Below are positions 1 to 8,251 of a DNA stretch of 64,000 nucleotides, piece after piece; within the stretch, counting starts at the first letter, position 1; each line of letters opens with the position of its first letter. A program made the position numbers and the translations under genes. The DNA lies in NCBI RefSeq assembly GCF_001429625.1, contig NZ_LMSU01000001.1, positions 1,168,310-1,232,309 of the forward strand, given 5' to 3'. The DNA is from Nocardioides sp. Soil805. Its GTDB lineage: Bacteria > Actinomycetota > Actinomycetes > Propionibacteriales > Nocardioidaceae. Below the pieces are notes generated by a model. It did no database searches. It was not told the DNA's origin and was given only the letters and a program-made list of their open reading frames with translations.

Positions 1-885
1 GCGAAGGCGCAGCGCACCCGCGAGGCGGCCGAGTCGTCGCTGGCCCAGGTGCCCATGAGCGCGCTGCGCTCGGCGTACGGACTCACCGCCGAGGCGGCCG
101 GGCTGCCCTCGGCGCTGGTCAAGACGATCACCCGCGGGCTGCGCAACGAGACCTCGGCGGTCTCCCTCTACGCCCCGCGCACGATGTTCAACCAGTCGAT
201 CACCGGCTCGAGGCGATTCGCCGCCCAGGACTGGCCGATCGAGCGGATGCGCGCGATCGGGCAGGCCACCGGCTCCACGATCAACGACGTGGTGCTGGCC
301 ATGTGCAGCGGCGCGCTGCGTGCCTACCTGATCGACCACGACGCGCTGCCGGACACGGGTCTGGTCGCCATGGTGCCGGTCGGGCTCAACGCCAAGCAGG
401 CGCAGGTCGCCTCGGCCGACGGCGGCAACGCGGTCGGCTCGGTGATGGTGCAGCTCGCCACCGACCTCGACGACCCGGCCGCCCGGCTCGTCGCCATCCA
501 CCGGTCGATGCGCGACGGCAAGCAGGCCCTGTCGTCGATGACCCCGACCCAGATCCTGGCCATGAGCGCGATCGGGATGGCGCCCTCGATCCTCACCCCG
601 ATGCTGCGCATGCAGGGCCTCGTGCGACCGCCGTTCAACGTCATCATCAGCAACGTGCCGGGGCCGCGCTCCACGCAGTACCTCAACGGCGCGAAGCTGG
701 TCGGGACCTACCCGCTCTCGATCCCCATCAACGGGATGGCGCTCAACATCACCTGCACGTCGTACGACGGGAAGATGGGCTTCGGGCTCACCGGCTGCCG
801 ACGCACGGTCCCGCACCTGCAGCGGCTGCTCGGGCACCTCGACAACGAGCTCACGGCGCTGGAGCGTGCGGCGGGAGCTCGCTGA
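1..885 (+). CDS. WS/DGAT-family O-acyltransferase, C-terminal part (5' end outside window)
   Basis: This is the C-terminal 294 residues of a wax ester synthase/diacylglycerol acyltransferase-type protein. The frame is open from the first base, so the true start and the catalytic HHxxxDG motif, which sits near the N-terminus in this family, lie outside the window. Family features visible here are the STINDVVLAMCSGALRAYL segment, a VPVGLN stretch, the FNVIISNVPGP motif, and the PLSIPINGMALNITCTSYDG block typical of the C-terminal domain (DUF1298). The family transfers acyl groups from acyl-CoA to alcohols or diacylglycerol to make storage lipids at the membrane. Its 3' end overlaps the convergent methyltransferase gene by 35 bp. 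Family assignment is firm; substrate cannot be told. Confidence 0.88.
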   Translation, partial: AKAQRTREAAESSLAQVPMSALRSAYGLTAEAAGLPSALVKTITRGLRNETSAVSLYAPRTMFNQSITGSRRFAAQDWPIERMRAIGQATGSTINDVVLAMCSGALRAYLIDHDALPDTGLVAMVPVGLNAKQAQVASADGGNAVGSVMVQLATDLDDPAARLVAIHRSMRDGKQALSSMTPTQILAMSAIGMAPSILTPMLRMQGLVRPPFNVIISNVPGPRSTQYLNGAKLVGTYPLSIPINGMALNITCTSYDGKMGFGLTGCRRTVPHLQRLLGHLDNELTALERAAGAR

Positions 886-2044
886 AGCCACCACCGATCC
901 GGGCGTCGACGGCCGCCAGCCGGGCCTGGGTGATGGCCGCGACCGTGGGCAGTCCGGCCAGCTGCGCGTTGGAGCCGGGACGGGTCGGCTCGGGCGAGTT
1001 GATGCTCAGGCAGTGCCGCGTCCCGCCGTCCTCGGCGTTGGCCAGCGCGACGGCGTGCCCGGTGGTGCCGCTGCCGGCGAAGGGGTCGAGCACGCTGGCG
1101 TCCGACGGCATGGTGCCGAGGATCCGGCGCACCAGCCCGGTCGGCTTGGGCGACTCGAAGACGTGGCCCACGAGGTCCTTGAGCTCGGCCACGGCGGTGT
1201 CGGTCGAGCCGATCTCCTCGCTGAGCCAGATCGTGCGCAGCTTCTTGCGCCGCCCGCCGTCGCGGTGCAGCCAGTCGCGCTGGAAGACGTCGGCGCGCTC
1301 GCCGAGCTTGCCCTGGATCGTGCGGCAGACCAGGTCGTCGGGACGCTCGTCGACCAGCGGGGCCGACCAGCGCCACACCGCGGGACGTCCGTCGCCGAAG
1401 ACCGGCAGCAGCTCGACCGAGCCCTCGAAGGCGGTGGTGGCGACGCGCCCGCTGGCCGGGTCGCCGTACAGCGGGAAGTGCAGGGTGCGCGCGGTGACGG
1501 GGTTGAACTTCTTGTTGGTGTTGCGCAGCGGGAGGTGTCGGAAGCGCCGTCCGTCGGGAGCGGTGAGCGGGAAGTCGGCCTCGTCGACGTGCTCGGCGCT
1601 GCTCGCGTCGACCACGCAGGCACCGGGGTCGCGGGCGTAGACCAGGACGTACTCGTGGCTGGTGGCGAAGCCCCGGCCGAGCTGGCGGCCCTTGGGGTTG
1701 AGGTTGACCACGACCTGGGCGAGGAAGCAGGCCTCGCCGAAGACCTCGTCGAGCATCAGCCGCAGGCGCGCGGCCTCGTTGTCGTCGATGCTGACGAAGA
1801 GCGCGCCCCGCTCCGAGAGCACCTCACGGATCGCCTCCAGCCGGGGCCGCATCATCGCCGCCCACGCCTCGTGCCGCCCGGCCCGCGCCCCGTCGGGGGC
1901 GCGGAAGCGGTCGGCGTAGGCGAAGTCGTTGCCGGTGTTGTACGGCGGGTCGGTGTAGACGAGGTCGACGCTGCCCGGCGCCAGCGAGCGCAGCACGTCG
2001 AGGTTGTCCCCCTCGACGAAGGTGTTGCACGGGCGCACGGTCAC
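851..2044 (-). CDS. Beta-class site-specific DNA methyltransferase (N4/N6 amino-methyltransferase), orphan
   Basis: A 397-residue DNA amino-methyltransferase that would transfer a methyl group from SAM to adenine N6 or cytosine N4. The catalytic motif IV (TDPPYNTGND) is at residues 31-40 and the SAM-binding motif I (LDPFAGSGTTGHAV) near residue 320. DPPY before FxGxG is the beta-class order, shared with type III Mod subunits and with orphan enzymes. The GTG start at 2044 lies six bases after a TAGGGT box with no Shine-Dalgarno, so a leaderless start is likely. No restriction endonuclease, specificity subunit or helicase of an R-M system is adjacent, so it may be an orphan or regulatory methylase. 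The recognition sequence cannot be predicted. Its end overlaps the WS/DGAT gene tail by 35 bp. Confidence 0.85.
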   Translation of the reverse strand: MTVRPCNTFVEGDNLDVLRSLAPGSVDLVYTDPPYNTGNDFAYADRFRAPDGARAGRHEAWAAMMRPRLEAIREVLSERGALFVSIDDNEAARLRLMLDEVFGEACFLAQVVVNLNPKGRQLGRGFATSHEYVLVYARDPGACVVDASSAEHVDEADFPLTAPDGRRFRHLPLRNTNKKFNPVTARTLHFPLYGDPASGRVATTAFEGSVELLPVFGDGRPAVWRWSAPLVDERPDDLVCRTIQGKLGERADVFQRDWLHRDGGRRKKLRTIWLSEEIGSTDTAVAELKDLVGHVFESPKPTGLVRRILGTMPSDASVLDPFAGSGTTGHAVALANAEDGGTRHCLSINSPEPTRPGSNAQLAGLPTVAAITQARLAAVDARIGGGFSELPPHAPAP

Positions 2045-2050
2045 GACGGC

Positions 2051-2056
2051 ACCCTA
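2051..2056 (-). promoter_or_regulatory. -10 box (TAGGGT) for leaderless methyltransferase start
   Basis: On the minus strand TAGGGT is followed by six bases and then the GTG at 2044. No purine-rich ribosome-binding site fits between. This supports the GTG as a transcription-start-proximal, leaderless start. Confidence 0.5.
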
Positions 2057-2112
2057 TGAGTCGCGGGCGCCCCGGTGCGTGACCTCGCGCCGGCCGGGCA
2101 GTTGTCCCATCC

Positions 2113-3678
2113 ATGAGGAAACTCGCCCTGGCCACCCCGTTGCTCGCGCTGGTCGCCCCGCTGCTCGCGCTGGCACCGGCCACCACCACCTCGTCGTACG
2201 CCGCCCCGGTGGCCCCCGCCCCGTCGGGCGTGAAGGTCGTCGAGGACTGCGTGCGCTCGGTCCCGGACCCGGGCTCGAGCACCCCGATCGAGATCTGCTA
2301 CTCCCTCTTCAAGCCCGCCGGCGCGTCCCGCCGCCACCCGGTCCCGATGATCTGGCACAGCCACGGCTGGGGCGGCTCGCGGACGACGGACCCCGCGGCC
2401 TTCGCCACCTTCCTCGACAGCCGGTACGGCGTCCTGTCCTTCGACCAGCGCGGCTTCGGCGAGTCCGGCGGTCACGCGTACGTCGAGAACCCGGCCGTCG
2501 AGGGCAAGGACGTGGCGCGACTGATCCGGGTGATGGCCCGGCTGCCGTGGGTCCGCCAGGACGGGCCGGGCGACCCCCGGCTCGGCGCGATCGGCGGGTC
2601 CTACGGCGGTGGCTACCAGTTCCTCGCCGCCTTCACGAGCCTCGAGCGCCGCGGCACGCCGGTCCTCGACGCGATGGCCCCCGAGATCACCTGGAACGAC
2701 CTCAACGAGAGCCTGGCCCCCGAGGGCGTGGTCCGCACCGCGTGGGCGGCGGCCCTGTCGGCCGCCTCGCTGCCCACCGACGCGCTGCCGCCGCGCGTCT
2801 ACAAGGCCCTGGTCGAGGGGGCCGCCACCGGCACCTGGCCGGACGGCTCGGTCCCGGGGACGGAGGACATGCCCACGTTCTTCGCCCAGAACGGGCCGGC
2901 CTTCCACGTCGCCCAGGGCCGTCGGCTCCCGATCCCGGTGCTCTTCGGGCAGGGCACGACCGACAGCCTCTTCCCGCTCCAGCAGGGGCTGGCCAACTGG
3001 CGCTCGGCGATCACCCGCACGGCGCGCCGGCACAGCATCTTCGTCGCCTACAACGGCGGGCACGTCCTGCCCGGCGTCCTCCCGCGCGGCATCGACGTGA
3101 CCTCGGACCCCTGCTCGCAGCAGCTGGCGGGCGGCGACTTCGAGGCGTTGAGCAAGCGGTTCTTCGACGAGCAGCTCAAGGGGCGTCGTACCGGCCTGCG
3201 CGGCTACGGCCGGCTGCACCTGGCCACCCCGTCCTCGACGTGCACGACGGTCCGCTCCCCCGCCCCGACGGCGGTCCGGTCCGTCGGCACCGTGACCAGC
3301 CCGACCGCGGCCGGGGTGCCGCTGGCCTACGAGATCGCCCCGGGGCCGCTGCGCCTCGCCGGCACCCCCCACCTCACCGGAACCATGACCGCGCTCGGCG
3401 TCCGCAGCCGCGCCTTCTACGGTCTCGCGGTCGGCACCAGCCCGGTGGACGCGACCCTGGTCCAGAACAACGTCCTGCCCGTCGACGAGGAGGCTCCCGT
3501 GGTCGGCCGGCCGCGCCGGATCGACCTGCCCTCCGTGGCCGTCGACGTCCCGGCCGGGCAGAAGCTCTACCTGCTCGTCTCGGCGCTCAGCGACACGTTC
3601 GTGGGCATGGGCAGTCGGGCGCCGGGCGTGATCACGCTCGAAGAAACTCAGGCCCACCTGCCCCTCCAGTCACCCTGA
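2113..3678 (+). CDS. Secreted alpha/beta hydrolase, CocE/NonD or X-Pro dipeptidyl-peptidase (S15)-like
   Basis: A 521-residue exported hydrolase. It opens with a signal peptide (MRKLALATPLLALVAPLLAL, residues 1-20, then an APA-rich cleavage region). The nucleophile elbow GGSYGG puts the catalytic serine at about residue 163. Asp284 in a TTDSLFP context and His317 in NGGHVLPG are good candidates for the rest of the triad. The DQRGFGESGG strand-loop is typical of S15-like enzymes, as is the C-terminal region from about residue 390, which resembles the jelly-roll domain of X-Pro peptidases and cocaine esterases. Substrate (peptide or ester) is unknown. The next gene follows on the same strand within about 20 bp, although that gene has its own -10 box. 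Confidence 0.8.
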   Translation: MRKLALATPLLALVAPLLALAPATTTSSYAAPVAPAPSGVKVVEDCVRSVPDPGSSTPIEICYSLFKPAGASRRHPVPMIWHSHGWGGSRTTDPAAFATFLDSRYGVLSFDQRGFGESGGHAYVENPAVEGKDVARLIRVMARLPWVRQDGPGDPRLGAIGGSYGGGYQFLAAFTSLERRGTPVLDAMAPEITWNDLNESLAPEGVVRTAWAAALSAASLPTDALPPRVYKALVEGAATGTWPDGSVPGTEDMPTFFAQNGPAFHVAQGRRLPIPVLFGQGTTDSLFPLQQGLANWRSAITRTARRHSIFVAYNGGHVLPGVLPRGIDVTSDPCSQQLAGGDFEALSKRFFDEQLKGRRTGLRGYGRLHLATPSSTCTTVRSPAPTAVRSVGTVTSPTAAGVPLAYEIAPGPLRLAGTPHLTGTMTALGVRSRAFYGLAVGTSPVDATLVQNNVLPVDEEAPVVGRPRRIDLPSVAVDVPAGQKLYLLVSALSDTFVGMGSRAPGVITLEETQAHLPLQSP

Positions 3679-3684
3679 TCCCTT

Positions 3685-3690
3685 TACTGT
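3685..3690 (+). promoter_or_regulatory. -10 box (TACTGT) deciding the start of the phosphodiester glycosidase gene
   Basis: TACTGT is followed by exactly seven bases and then GTG at 3698. The alternative in-frame GTG at 3689 overlaps the box itself, so the downstream GTG is preferred. Confidence 0.45.
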
Positions 3691-3697
3691 GGAGCGC

Positions 3698-5095
3698 GTG
3701 CCTGCCTCGAACCGACTGACCGCGGCCTTCTCGGCCGGTGCCCTCGCCTCTGCCCTGGTCGCGGGGGCCCTCGTCGCGGGCGCCACGTCGAGCAGCGCCG
3801 ACACCGGTGGGACCTCGTCCCGAGCGGGTGACGCCTCGAGGGGTGACCGTGCGGGCCTGACGCCTGCCCAGCGTCGCGCCCTGAGGGAGCCCGGCACGGT
3901 GCTCGGGACGCCCGGCCAGACCTCCGACGGCGTGCGCGGGGAGATCGCGAAGCCGTGGCCGGCGGGCCGGCGGGCCAAGGCCCGGGTGACCAGCGACGTC
4001 ACCTACGACATCGCCCCGGGCGTGCAGATCCGCGAGTGGGACCAGGTCGACGCACGCGGCCCGATCCGCGCCAACCTGATCACCGTCGACCTCAACGCCC
4101 CCAACATCAGCCTGGACCACATCGGCAGCAAGTACGCCGTGCGCCGCAAGACCGTGAGCCAGTTCGGGGCCATGGAGGGCGCCCTCGGCGCCGTCAACGG
4201 CGACTTCTTCGACATCTCCGACACCGGCGCGGCCCTCGGCCCCGCGGTCGACCGCGAGCGCGGACTCCTCCACGGCCCGGCGACCGGCTGGATCCCGGAG
4301 AACGCGACCTTCTACCTCGACGCCACCGGCTACCACGTCGGCCCGATGGTGACGCGCACCAAGCTGCGCCAGCGCCCGCGGTGGCCCGTCTCCGGCATCA
4401 ACGCCGCGACCGTCGCCGACAACACGATCGGCCTCTACACCTCCGACTGGGGTTGGACCAAGGGCTACTCGGTCACCGACGGCGCCAAGGACGTCCGCGA
4501 GGTCGTCGTGGTCGACGGCCGGATCAGGTCCAACAAGTCGGTGCTCTCCAAGGGCCACAAGGTCAAGGGCCAGGTCCTCGTCGGCCGCGGGTCGGCCGCC
4601 AAGCTGCTCAAGCAGCTCGAGGTCGGGCGCAAGCTGACGTTCAAGTACAAGGTCAAGCCGAGCGCCACCATGGCCGTCTCCGGCGACCGGTCGATCCTGC
4701 TCGACGGCGTGCGGACGGTGGTCAACGACCGGCTGCTGCACCCGCGCACCGCGATCGGCATCGACGCCGACGGCGCCAAGCTGCTCATCCTCGTGATCGA
4801 CGGCCGCTCGGCGTACAGCCGTGGCTACACGATGGTCGAGCTGGCCAACATGATGCTGTCCCTCGGCGCGGAGAACGCGCTCAACTTCGACGGCGGCGGC
4901 TCCTCCACCATGTACTCGCGCACGATCACCGGCGCGATGGGCCTCATCAACGAGCCCTCCGACGGCCACGAGCGCAAGGTGGCCAACGCGCTCGGGATCT
5001 TCTACAACGGCGTGCTGCCGCCGGTCACCACGCCGGTGCCCCCGGCCCCCACACCGACCCCGGCTCCGACCACTCCCCCGCCGACCACCCCCTGA
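3698..5095 (+). CDS. Secreted phosphodiester glycosidase family protein (NAGPA domain)
   Basis: A secreted protein of about 465 residues with an N-terminal signal sequence (LTAAFSAGALASALVAGALV). The NAGPA-type domain follows: NGDFFDISDTGAALGP in the middle and the hallmark ALNFDGGGSSTMYSR near residue 400. This fold removes GlcNAc-1-phosphodiester caps in animals, and in bacteria is thought to cleave phosphodiester-linked sugars on wall polymers. The C-terminus ends in a Pro/Thr-rich tail (PVPPAPTPTPAPTTPP), a wall-spanning linker with no further domain after it. The start at 3698 is chosen over GTG 3689 because of the TACTGT box seven bases upstream. Family call is firm; natural substrate is unknown. 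Confidence 0.85.
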   Translation: MPASNRLTAAFSAGALASALVAGALVAGATSSSADTGGTSSRAGDASRGDRAGLTPAQRRALREPGTVLGTPGQTSDGVRGEIAKPWPAGRRAKARVTSDVTYDIAPGVQIREWDQVDARGPIRANLITVDLNAPNISLDHIGSKYAVRRKTVSQFGAMEGALGAVNGDFFDISDTGAALGPAVDRERGLLHGPATGWIPENATFYLDATGYHVGPMVTRTKLRQRPRWPVSGINAATVADNTIGLYTSDWGWTKGYSVTDGAKDVREVVVVDGRIRSNKSVLSKGHKVKGQVLVGRGSAAKLLKQLEVGRKLTFKYKVKPSATMAVSGDRSILLDGVRTVVNDRLLHPRTAIGIDADGAKLLILVIDGRSAYSRGYTMVELANMMLSLGAENALNFDGGGSSTMYSRTITGAMGLINEPSDGHERKVANALGIFYNGVLPPVTTPVPPAPTPTPAPTTPPPTTP

Positions 5096-5110
5096 CGGAC
5101 GTCCGGGGCG

Positions 5111-5226
5111 GGAAGCGCCCGGTCGGCGCGCCCCAGGTGTCAGGAAGCGCCCGGTCGGCAGGTCTGAGGCGTCAGGAACTGCCCGGTCGGCAGGTCTGAG
5201 GTGTCAGGAAGTGCCCGGTCGGTCAG
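5111..5226. repeat. 32-bp-period tandem repeat array A (about 3.6 copies)
   Basis: Units begin at 5111, 5143, 5175 and 5207, exactly 32 bp apart; the last is partial. Each holds a core close to CAGGAAGTGCCCGGTCGG followed by about 14 less-conserved bases. The array fills the gap between the convergent glycosidase and lipoprotein genes and runs a few bases into the end of the lipoprotein gene. The same core in opposite orientation forms array B after 21080. Confidence 0.85.
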
Positions 5227-5816
5227 GGGGCGTCGACGAGGAACAGCGCGACCGAGGTGACGGCCACGAGGCACTGCACCCCGGACTTGGGGACGATGCC
5301 CTTCACCTCGTAGCCCTCGAAGGTCTGGGTGAGCTCGATCCCGGTCGGCTCGTCGCACCCGATCGCGACCACCGCGCCCATCAGCGTCTGGCCGTCCGGC
5401 ACCTCGGTCTCCCGCACGGCCGCCTGCACCTGCGGGGCGAGATCGGCACCGAAGGGGGCGACGAACTCGCGCACGGCGGCGGCGTCGACGAGCGGCACCG
5501 GACGCGGGGTCACGTCTCCGTCGGCGTTGGAGGCGCTGACGATGCGCGTCTCGGTGGTCGTGGGCGTCTCGCCTGCCACCAGGACGGCCCCGCCGCCGCT
5601 CGAGGTGTCGCCCTCGGTGGACGTGCCGCCGCCCGCGCTCGAGGAGTCGCCCGCCCCGGGCGTGGACTCCTCGCCCGCGCCGGAGCTGCTCGTGGTGTCG
5701 CTCGCGCTGTCGGCGGAGTCGCTCCCGTCGGACTGGCCGCAGCCCGCGAGGACAGCGGCACAGAGTGCTCCGGCAAGGGCGAGGCGGACCGTTGCGCTGC
5801 TCAGCATGTGCGTCAT
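5223..5816 (-). CDS. Putative secreted lipoprotein of unknown function
   Basis: A 197-residue protein with a lipoprotein signal peptide: a hydrophobic stretch ending in the lipobox VLAGC, with the modified cysteine at residue 26. A linker rich in Ser, Asp, Gly and Thr (about residues 27-95) follows. A folded domain of roughly 100 residues ends the protein and contains two cysteines (in AIGCDEPTG and SGVQCLV) that could form a disulfide. I do not recognise this domain. The stop codon lies inside the last unit of tandem array A. An ATG three codons downstream is an alternative start. It should sit on the outer face of the membrane. Confidence 0.75.
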   Translation of the reverse strand: MTHMLSSATVRLALAGALCAAVLAGCGQSDGSDSADSASDTTSSSGAGEESTPGAGDSSSAGGGTSTEGDTSSGGGAVLVAGETPTTTETRIVSASNADGDVTPRPVPLVDAAAVREFVAPFGADLAPQVQAAVRETEVPDGQTLMGAVVAIGCDEPTGIELTQTFEGYEVKGIVPKSGVQCLVAVTSVALFLVDAP

Positions 5817-5886
5817 GGTGACTGGGACGATAGCGAGGCCGCGGCCGTTCCCGACACGGCGTGACCGAGGGCGACCGAGGGCAACC

Positions 5887-5892
5887 TAGGGT
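5887..5892 (+). promoter_or_regulatory. -10 box (TAGGGT) for leaderless DNA glycosylase start
   Basis: TAGGGT is followed by six bases and then the ATG at 5899. No Shine-Dalgarno sequence is present. Confidence 0.5.
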
Positions 5893-5898
5893 CTGCGC

Positions 5899-6468
5899 AT
5901 GCCTCGCTTCACCCGCGCCGAGCTCGAGTCGTTCCGAGACGCGGAGGTCCCCGACCTGCTCGGCCCGGGCCTGCGGCTGCTCTTCGTCGGCATCAACCCG
6001 GGGCTGTGGACCGCGGCCACGAGCACGCACTTCGCCCACCCGGCCAACCGCTTCTACCCGGCCCTGCTCGAGGCAGGGATCCTCGAGCACCGCATCGACC
6101 CGGCCGCCGGCATGACCGACACGGACCGCGACCACCTCCGGGAGCGGGGCATCGGCATCACCAACCTGGTCCGCCGGGCCACCGCCCGGGCCGATGAGCT
6201 CTCGCGCGACGAGCTGCGAGACGGGGCCGTGGCCCTCACCACGCTCGTCGAGGAACGCGCGCCGCGGGTCGTCGCCGTCGCCGGGATCACCGCCTACCGC
6301 CAGGCCTTCGGCCTGCCCCGTGCCGCCGTCGGGGAGCAGCCCGCACGGCTCGGCCCTGCCCGGCTGTGGGTCGTGCCGAATCCCAGCGGTCTCAACGCGC
6401 ACCACACCGTGGCCACGCTGGCGCAGGCCTACGCCGAGCCCGCGCGAGCCGCGGGGGTCCTCGGCTGA
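5899..6468 (+). CDS. mug: G/U mismatch-specific DNA glycosylase (Mug/TDG family)
   Basis: A 189-residue protein of the Mug/thymine-DNA glycosylase branch of the uracil-DNA glycosylase superfamily. It should excise uracil, or related lesions, opposite guanine in base excision repair. The first active-site motif GINPG is at residues 31-35, with the family-typical continuation FAHPANRFYPALLEAG. The second motif NPSGLN begins at Asn161 and is followed by AHH in place of the more usual SGLS ending. Length matches bacterial Mug (about 170-190). The ATG is placed by a TAGGGT box six bases upstream. The neighbours do not suggest a repair operon. Confidence 0.88.
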   Translation: MPRFTRAELESFRDAEVPDLLGPGLRLLFVGINPGLWTAATSTHFAHPANRFYPALLEAGILEHRIDPAAGMTDTDRDHLRERGIGITNLVRRATARADELSRDELRDGAVALTTLVEERAPRVVAVAGITAYRQAFGLPRAAVGEQPARLGPARLWVVPNPSGLNAHHTVATLAQAYAEPARAAGVLG

Positions 6469-6483
6469 GCCACGACCCGGGAC

Positions 6484-6978
6484 TCACCCGGACCACGACT
6501 CCTCCTCGCAGCCGCCGCCGGGACGACCGGCGCCGGGCCCCGGCCGCGCGTCGATCTCGCCCTCGAAGACCTCGGGCCCCTCGACGATGAGCACCGCGCG
6601 GGCCCGCCCGTGCCCCGGGACCTCGACCGTGCCGCTGACCACGTGGGACCGCTCGAGGAACTCCGCGAGCAGGAACCTCAGCCAGCCGCCGGCCGCCACC
6701 ACCCCCGTCCTCCCGGCGAGGTGCAGGCAGCAGCCGTCGGCGCACGGCACCCACGGGCACGGACCCGGCGGCTGACCCGGCCAGATCCGGGCCGTGCGGC
6801 TCGGCAGCGCGAGCCCCTCGCCGGCGTGGTCGTGGACCGGGTGCCGGCCGAAGCCGGCCAGGAAGACGACGTCGTCCGGCGGCAGTGGGGGCGTCACGCG
6901 CAGCCGCGCACGACCCGCGCCGTCGTGGTGGATGCCGTCGGAGGTGGCGGAGGTGGTGCCGGAGGTGTCGGTGGCCAT
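6484..6978 (-). CDS. Conserved-type hypothetical protein
   Basis: A 164-residue open frame convergent with the glycosylase gene, 15 bp from its end. The frame stays open further upstream, but the ATG at 6978 gives a sensible N-terminus (MATDTSGTTSATSDG). The sequence has a central cysteine pair (WVPCADGCCLHLAGR) that could bind metal, a hydrophobic helix (GGWLRFLLAEFLE) and a charged C-terminus with two adjacent Glu runs. No signal peptide or membrane span is seen. I do not recognise the family. The competing frame on the plus strand looks like a low-complexity shadow, so this strand is preferred. Confidence 0.5.
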   Translation of the reverse strand: MATDTSGTTSATSDGIHHDGAGRARLRVTPPLPPDDVVFLAGFGRHPVHDHAGEGLALPSRTARIWPGQPPGPCPWVPCADGCCLHLAGRTGVVAAGGWLRFLLAEFLERSHVVSGTVEVPGHGRARAVLIVEGPEVFEGEIDARPGPGAGRPGGGCEEESWSG

Positions 6979-7159
6979 GTCGGGACCATCCCGACGGGCA
7001 CCGACATCCACGCCCCCGCGGCGTACGCCTGTGGAGGGCGACGCCCGCCGCGCGACCTGTGGACGCGTGCTGGCCCCGGTCCGGCCGGATCGCGACGGCG
7101 CGACAGCCAGCCTGTGGGTCCTGCGTGCGCGCTCGGGCGGGACAGGGCAGGCTGGGCGC

Positions 7160-8227
7160 GTGCCCCCGTCCGAGAACCCCACCGCCGACGCTGCCGTCAC
7201 CGAGTCCGACGGCCCCGACGGCCCGCACCTCCTCGACGACCAGCCGGTGCGCGAGGCCGTGCGGGAGTACGCCGCCCTCCAGCCGACGCTGGTGCCGGTC
7301 ACGGCACGCTTCGTGGAGCTGATCCGGACCCTGCTCGACGACGCGGGCATCAACTACCTCAGCGTCGACGGCCGCACCAAGAGCGTCGCGTCCTTCGCGG
7401 CCAAGGCCGCCCGCACCGTCGACGGACGCCTCCTCTACCCCGACCCGCAGCACCAGATCACCGACCAGGTCGGGGTCCGGGTGATCACCTACGTGCACGC
7501 CGACGTGGCCGCGGTCGCCAGCCTCCTCGACGACGAGATGCAGATGCTCGACGACCGCGACCTCGGCCAGGAGACCGCCCGCGAGGGTCGCTTCGGCTAC
7601 GCCAGCCGGCACCTCCTGGTGACGCCCGACGACCCCGCGCCCGCGTCGTACGACGACCTGGCCCGGCACCGCGCGAGCGTCCAGGTACGCACCGTGCTGC
7701 AGCACGCGTGGGCCGAGTTCGAGCACGACATCCGCTACAAGGGCACCGTCCCGGCCGAGCACGCTCCCGACCTGGACCGCCGCTTCACCCTCGCGGCCGG
7801 ACTGCTCGAGCTGGCCGACCACGAGTTCTCCGCGATCCGCGAGCGCCTCCAGGCCGCCGCCCCCCACCTGCCCCACGAGGAGGACCCCAGCGACCCGCGC
7901 ATCAGCGGGCAGGAGCTGGCCACCTTCCTCGCCGGTCAGTACGCCGACGCGGGGTGGTCGCACACCGACCACTACGGGTGGATCGCCGGGCTGCTCCTCG
8001 AGCTGGGCGTCACCTCCCTCGACGAGCTGGGCGGGCTGCTCACCTCGGTCGACCCGGACGCGATCATCCGGCGGATGGGCTACCGCTACCCGGCGGGCGC
8101 CGTACGCCGTCTCGACGACGCGCTGCTCGCGATCTTCGGACGGCAGTACGTCGAGCTCACCGGCAACGCCCACCGGGTTCCGCTGCTGACCGCGCGGCTC
8201 GAGAAGCTGAGCACGCCCGGCGGCTGA
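7160..8227 (+). CDS. RelA/SpoT-domain protein, putative (p)ppGpp synthetase
   Basis: A protein of about 355 residues carrying a RelA/SpoT nucleotidyltransferase domain in its first half: the GRTKSVASFAAKAAR segment, the ITDQVGVRVITYV strand with the acidic loop, and the VQVRTVLQHAWAEFEHDIRYK signature typical of the catalytic core. It lacks both the HD hydrolase domain and the TGS/ACT regulatory domains of full-length Rel, so it would be a synthetase-only alarmone enzyme or a relative. A helical C-terminal half of about 150 residues follows. The frame is open far upstream; GTG 7160 is chosen because CAGGCT sits six bases before it in the leaderless pattern and the protein then begins just before the conserved region. 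Confidence 0.8.
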   Translation: MPPSENPTADAAVTESDGPDGPHLLDDQPVREAVREYAALQPTLVPVTARFVELIRTLLDDAGINYLSVDGRTKSVASFAAKAARTVDGRLLYPDPQHQITDQVGVRVITYVHADVAAVASLLDDEMQMLDDRDLGQETAREGRFGYASRHLLVTPDDPAPASYDDLARHRASVQVRTVLQHAWAEFEHDIRYKGTVPAEHAPDLDRRFTLAAGLLELADHEFSAIRERLQAAAPHLPHEEDPSDPRISGQELATFLAGQYADAGWSHTDHYGWIAGLLLELGVTSLDELGGLLTSVDPDAIIRRMGYRYPAGAVRRLDDALLAIFGRQYVELTGNAHRVPLLTARLEKLSTPGG

Positions 8228-8239
8228 CCGGTCACCAAA

Positions 8240-8245
8240 TAGGGT
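8240..8245 (+). promoter_or_regulatory. -10 box (TAGGGT) for leaderless antiporter start
   Basis: TAGGGT then six bases then ATG 8252, with no Shine-Dalgarno. The geometry is identical to that at 5887. Confidence 0.5.
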
Positions 8246-8251
8246 GAGGGC

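Noticed and set aside
5111..5226. CRISPR-like array (regular 32-bp period)
   Set aside because: The repeat core is only about 18 bp and the spaces about 14 bp and mutually similar, not unique spacers. No cas gene is in the window. It is a tandem repeat.
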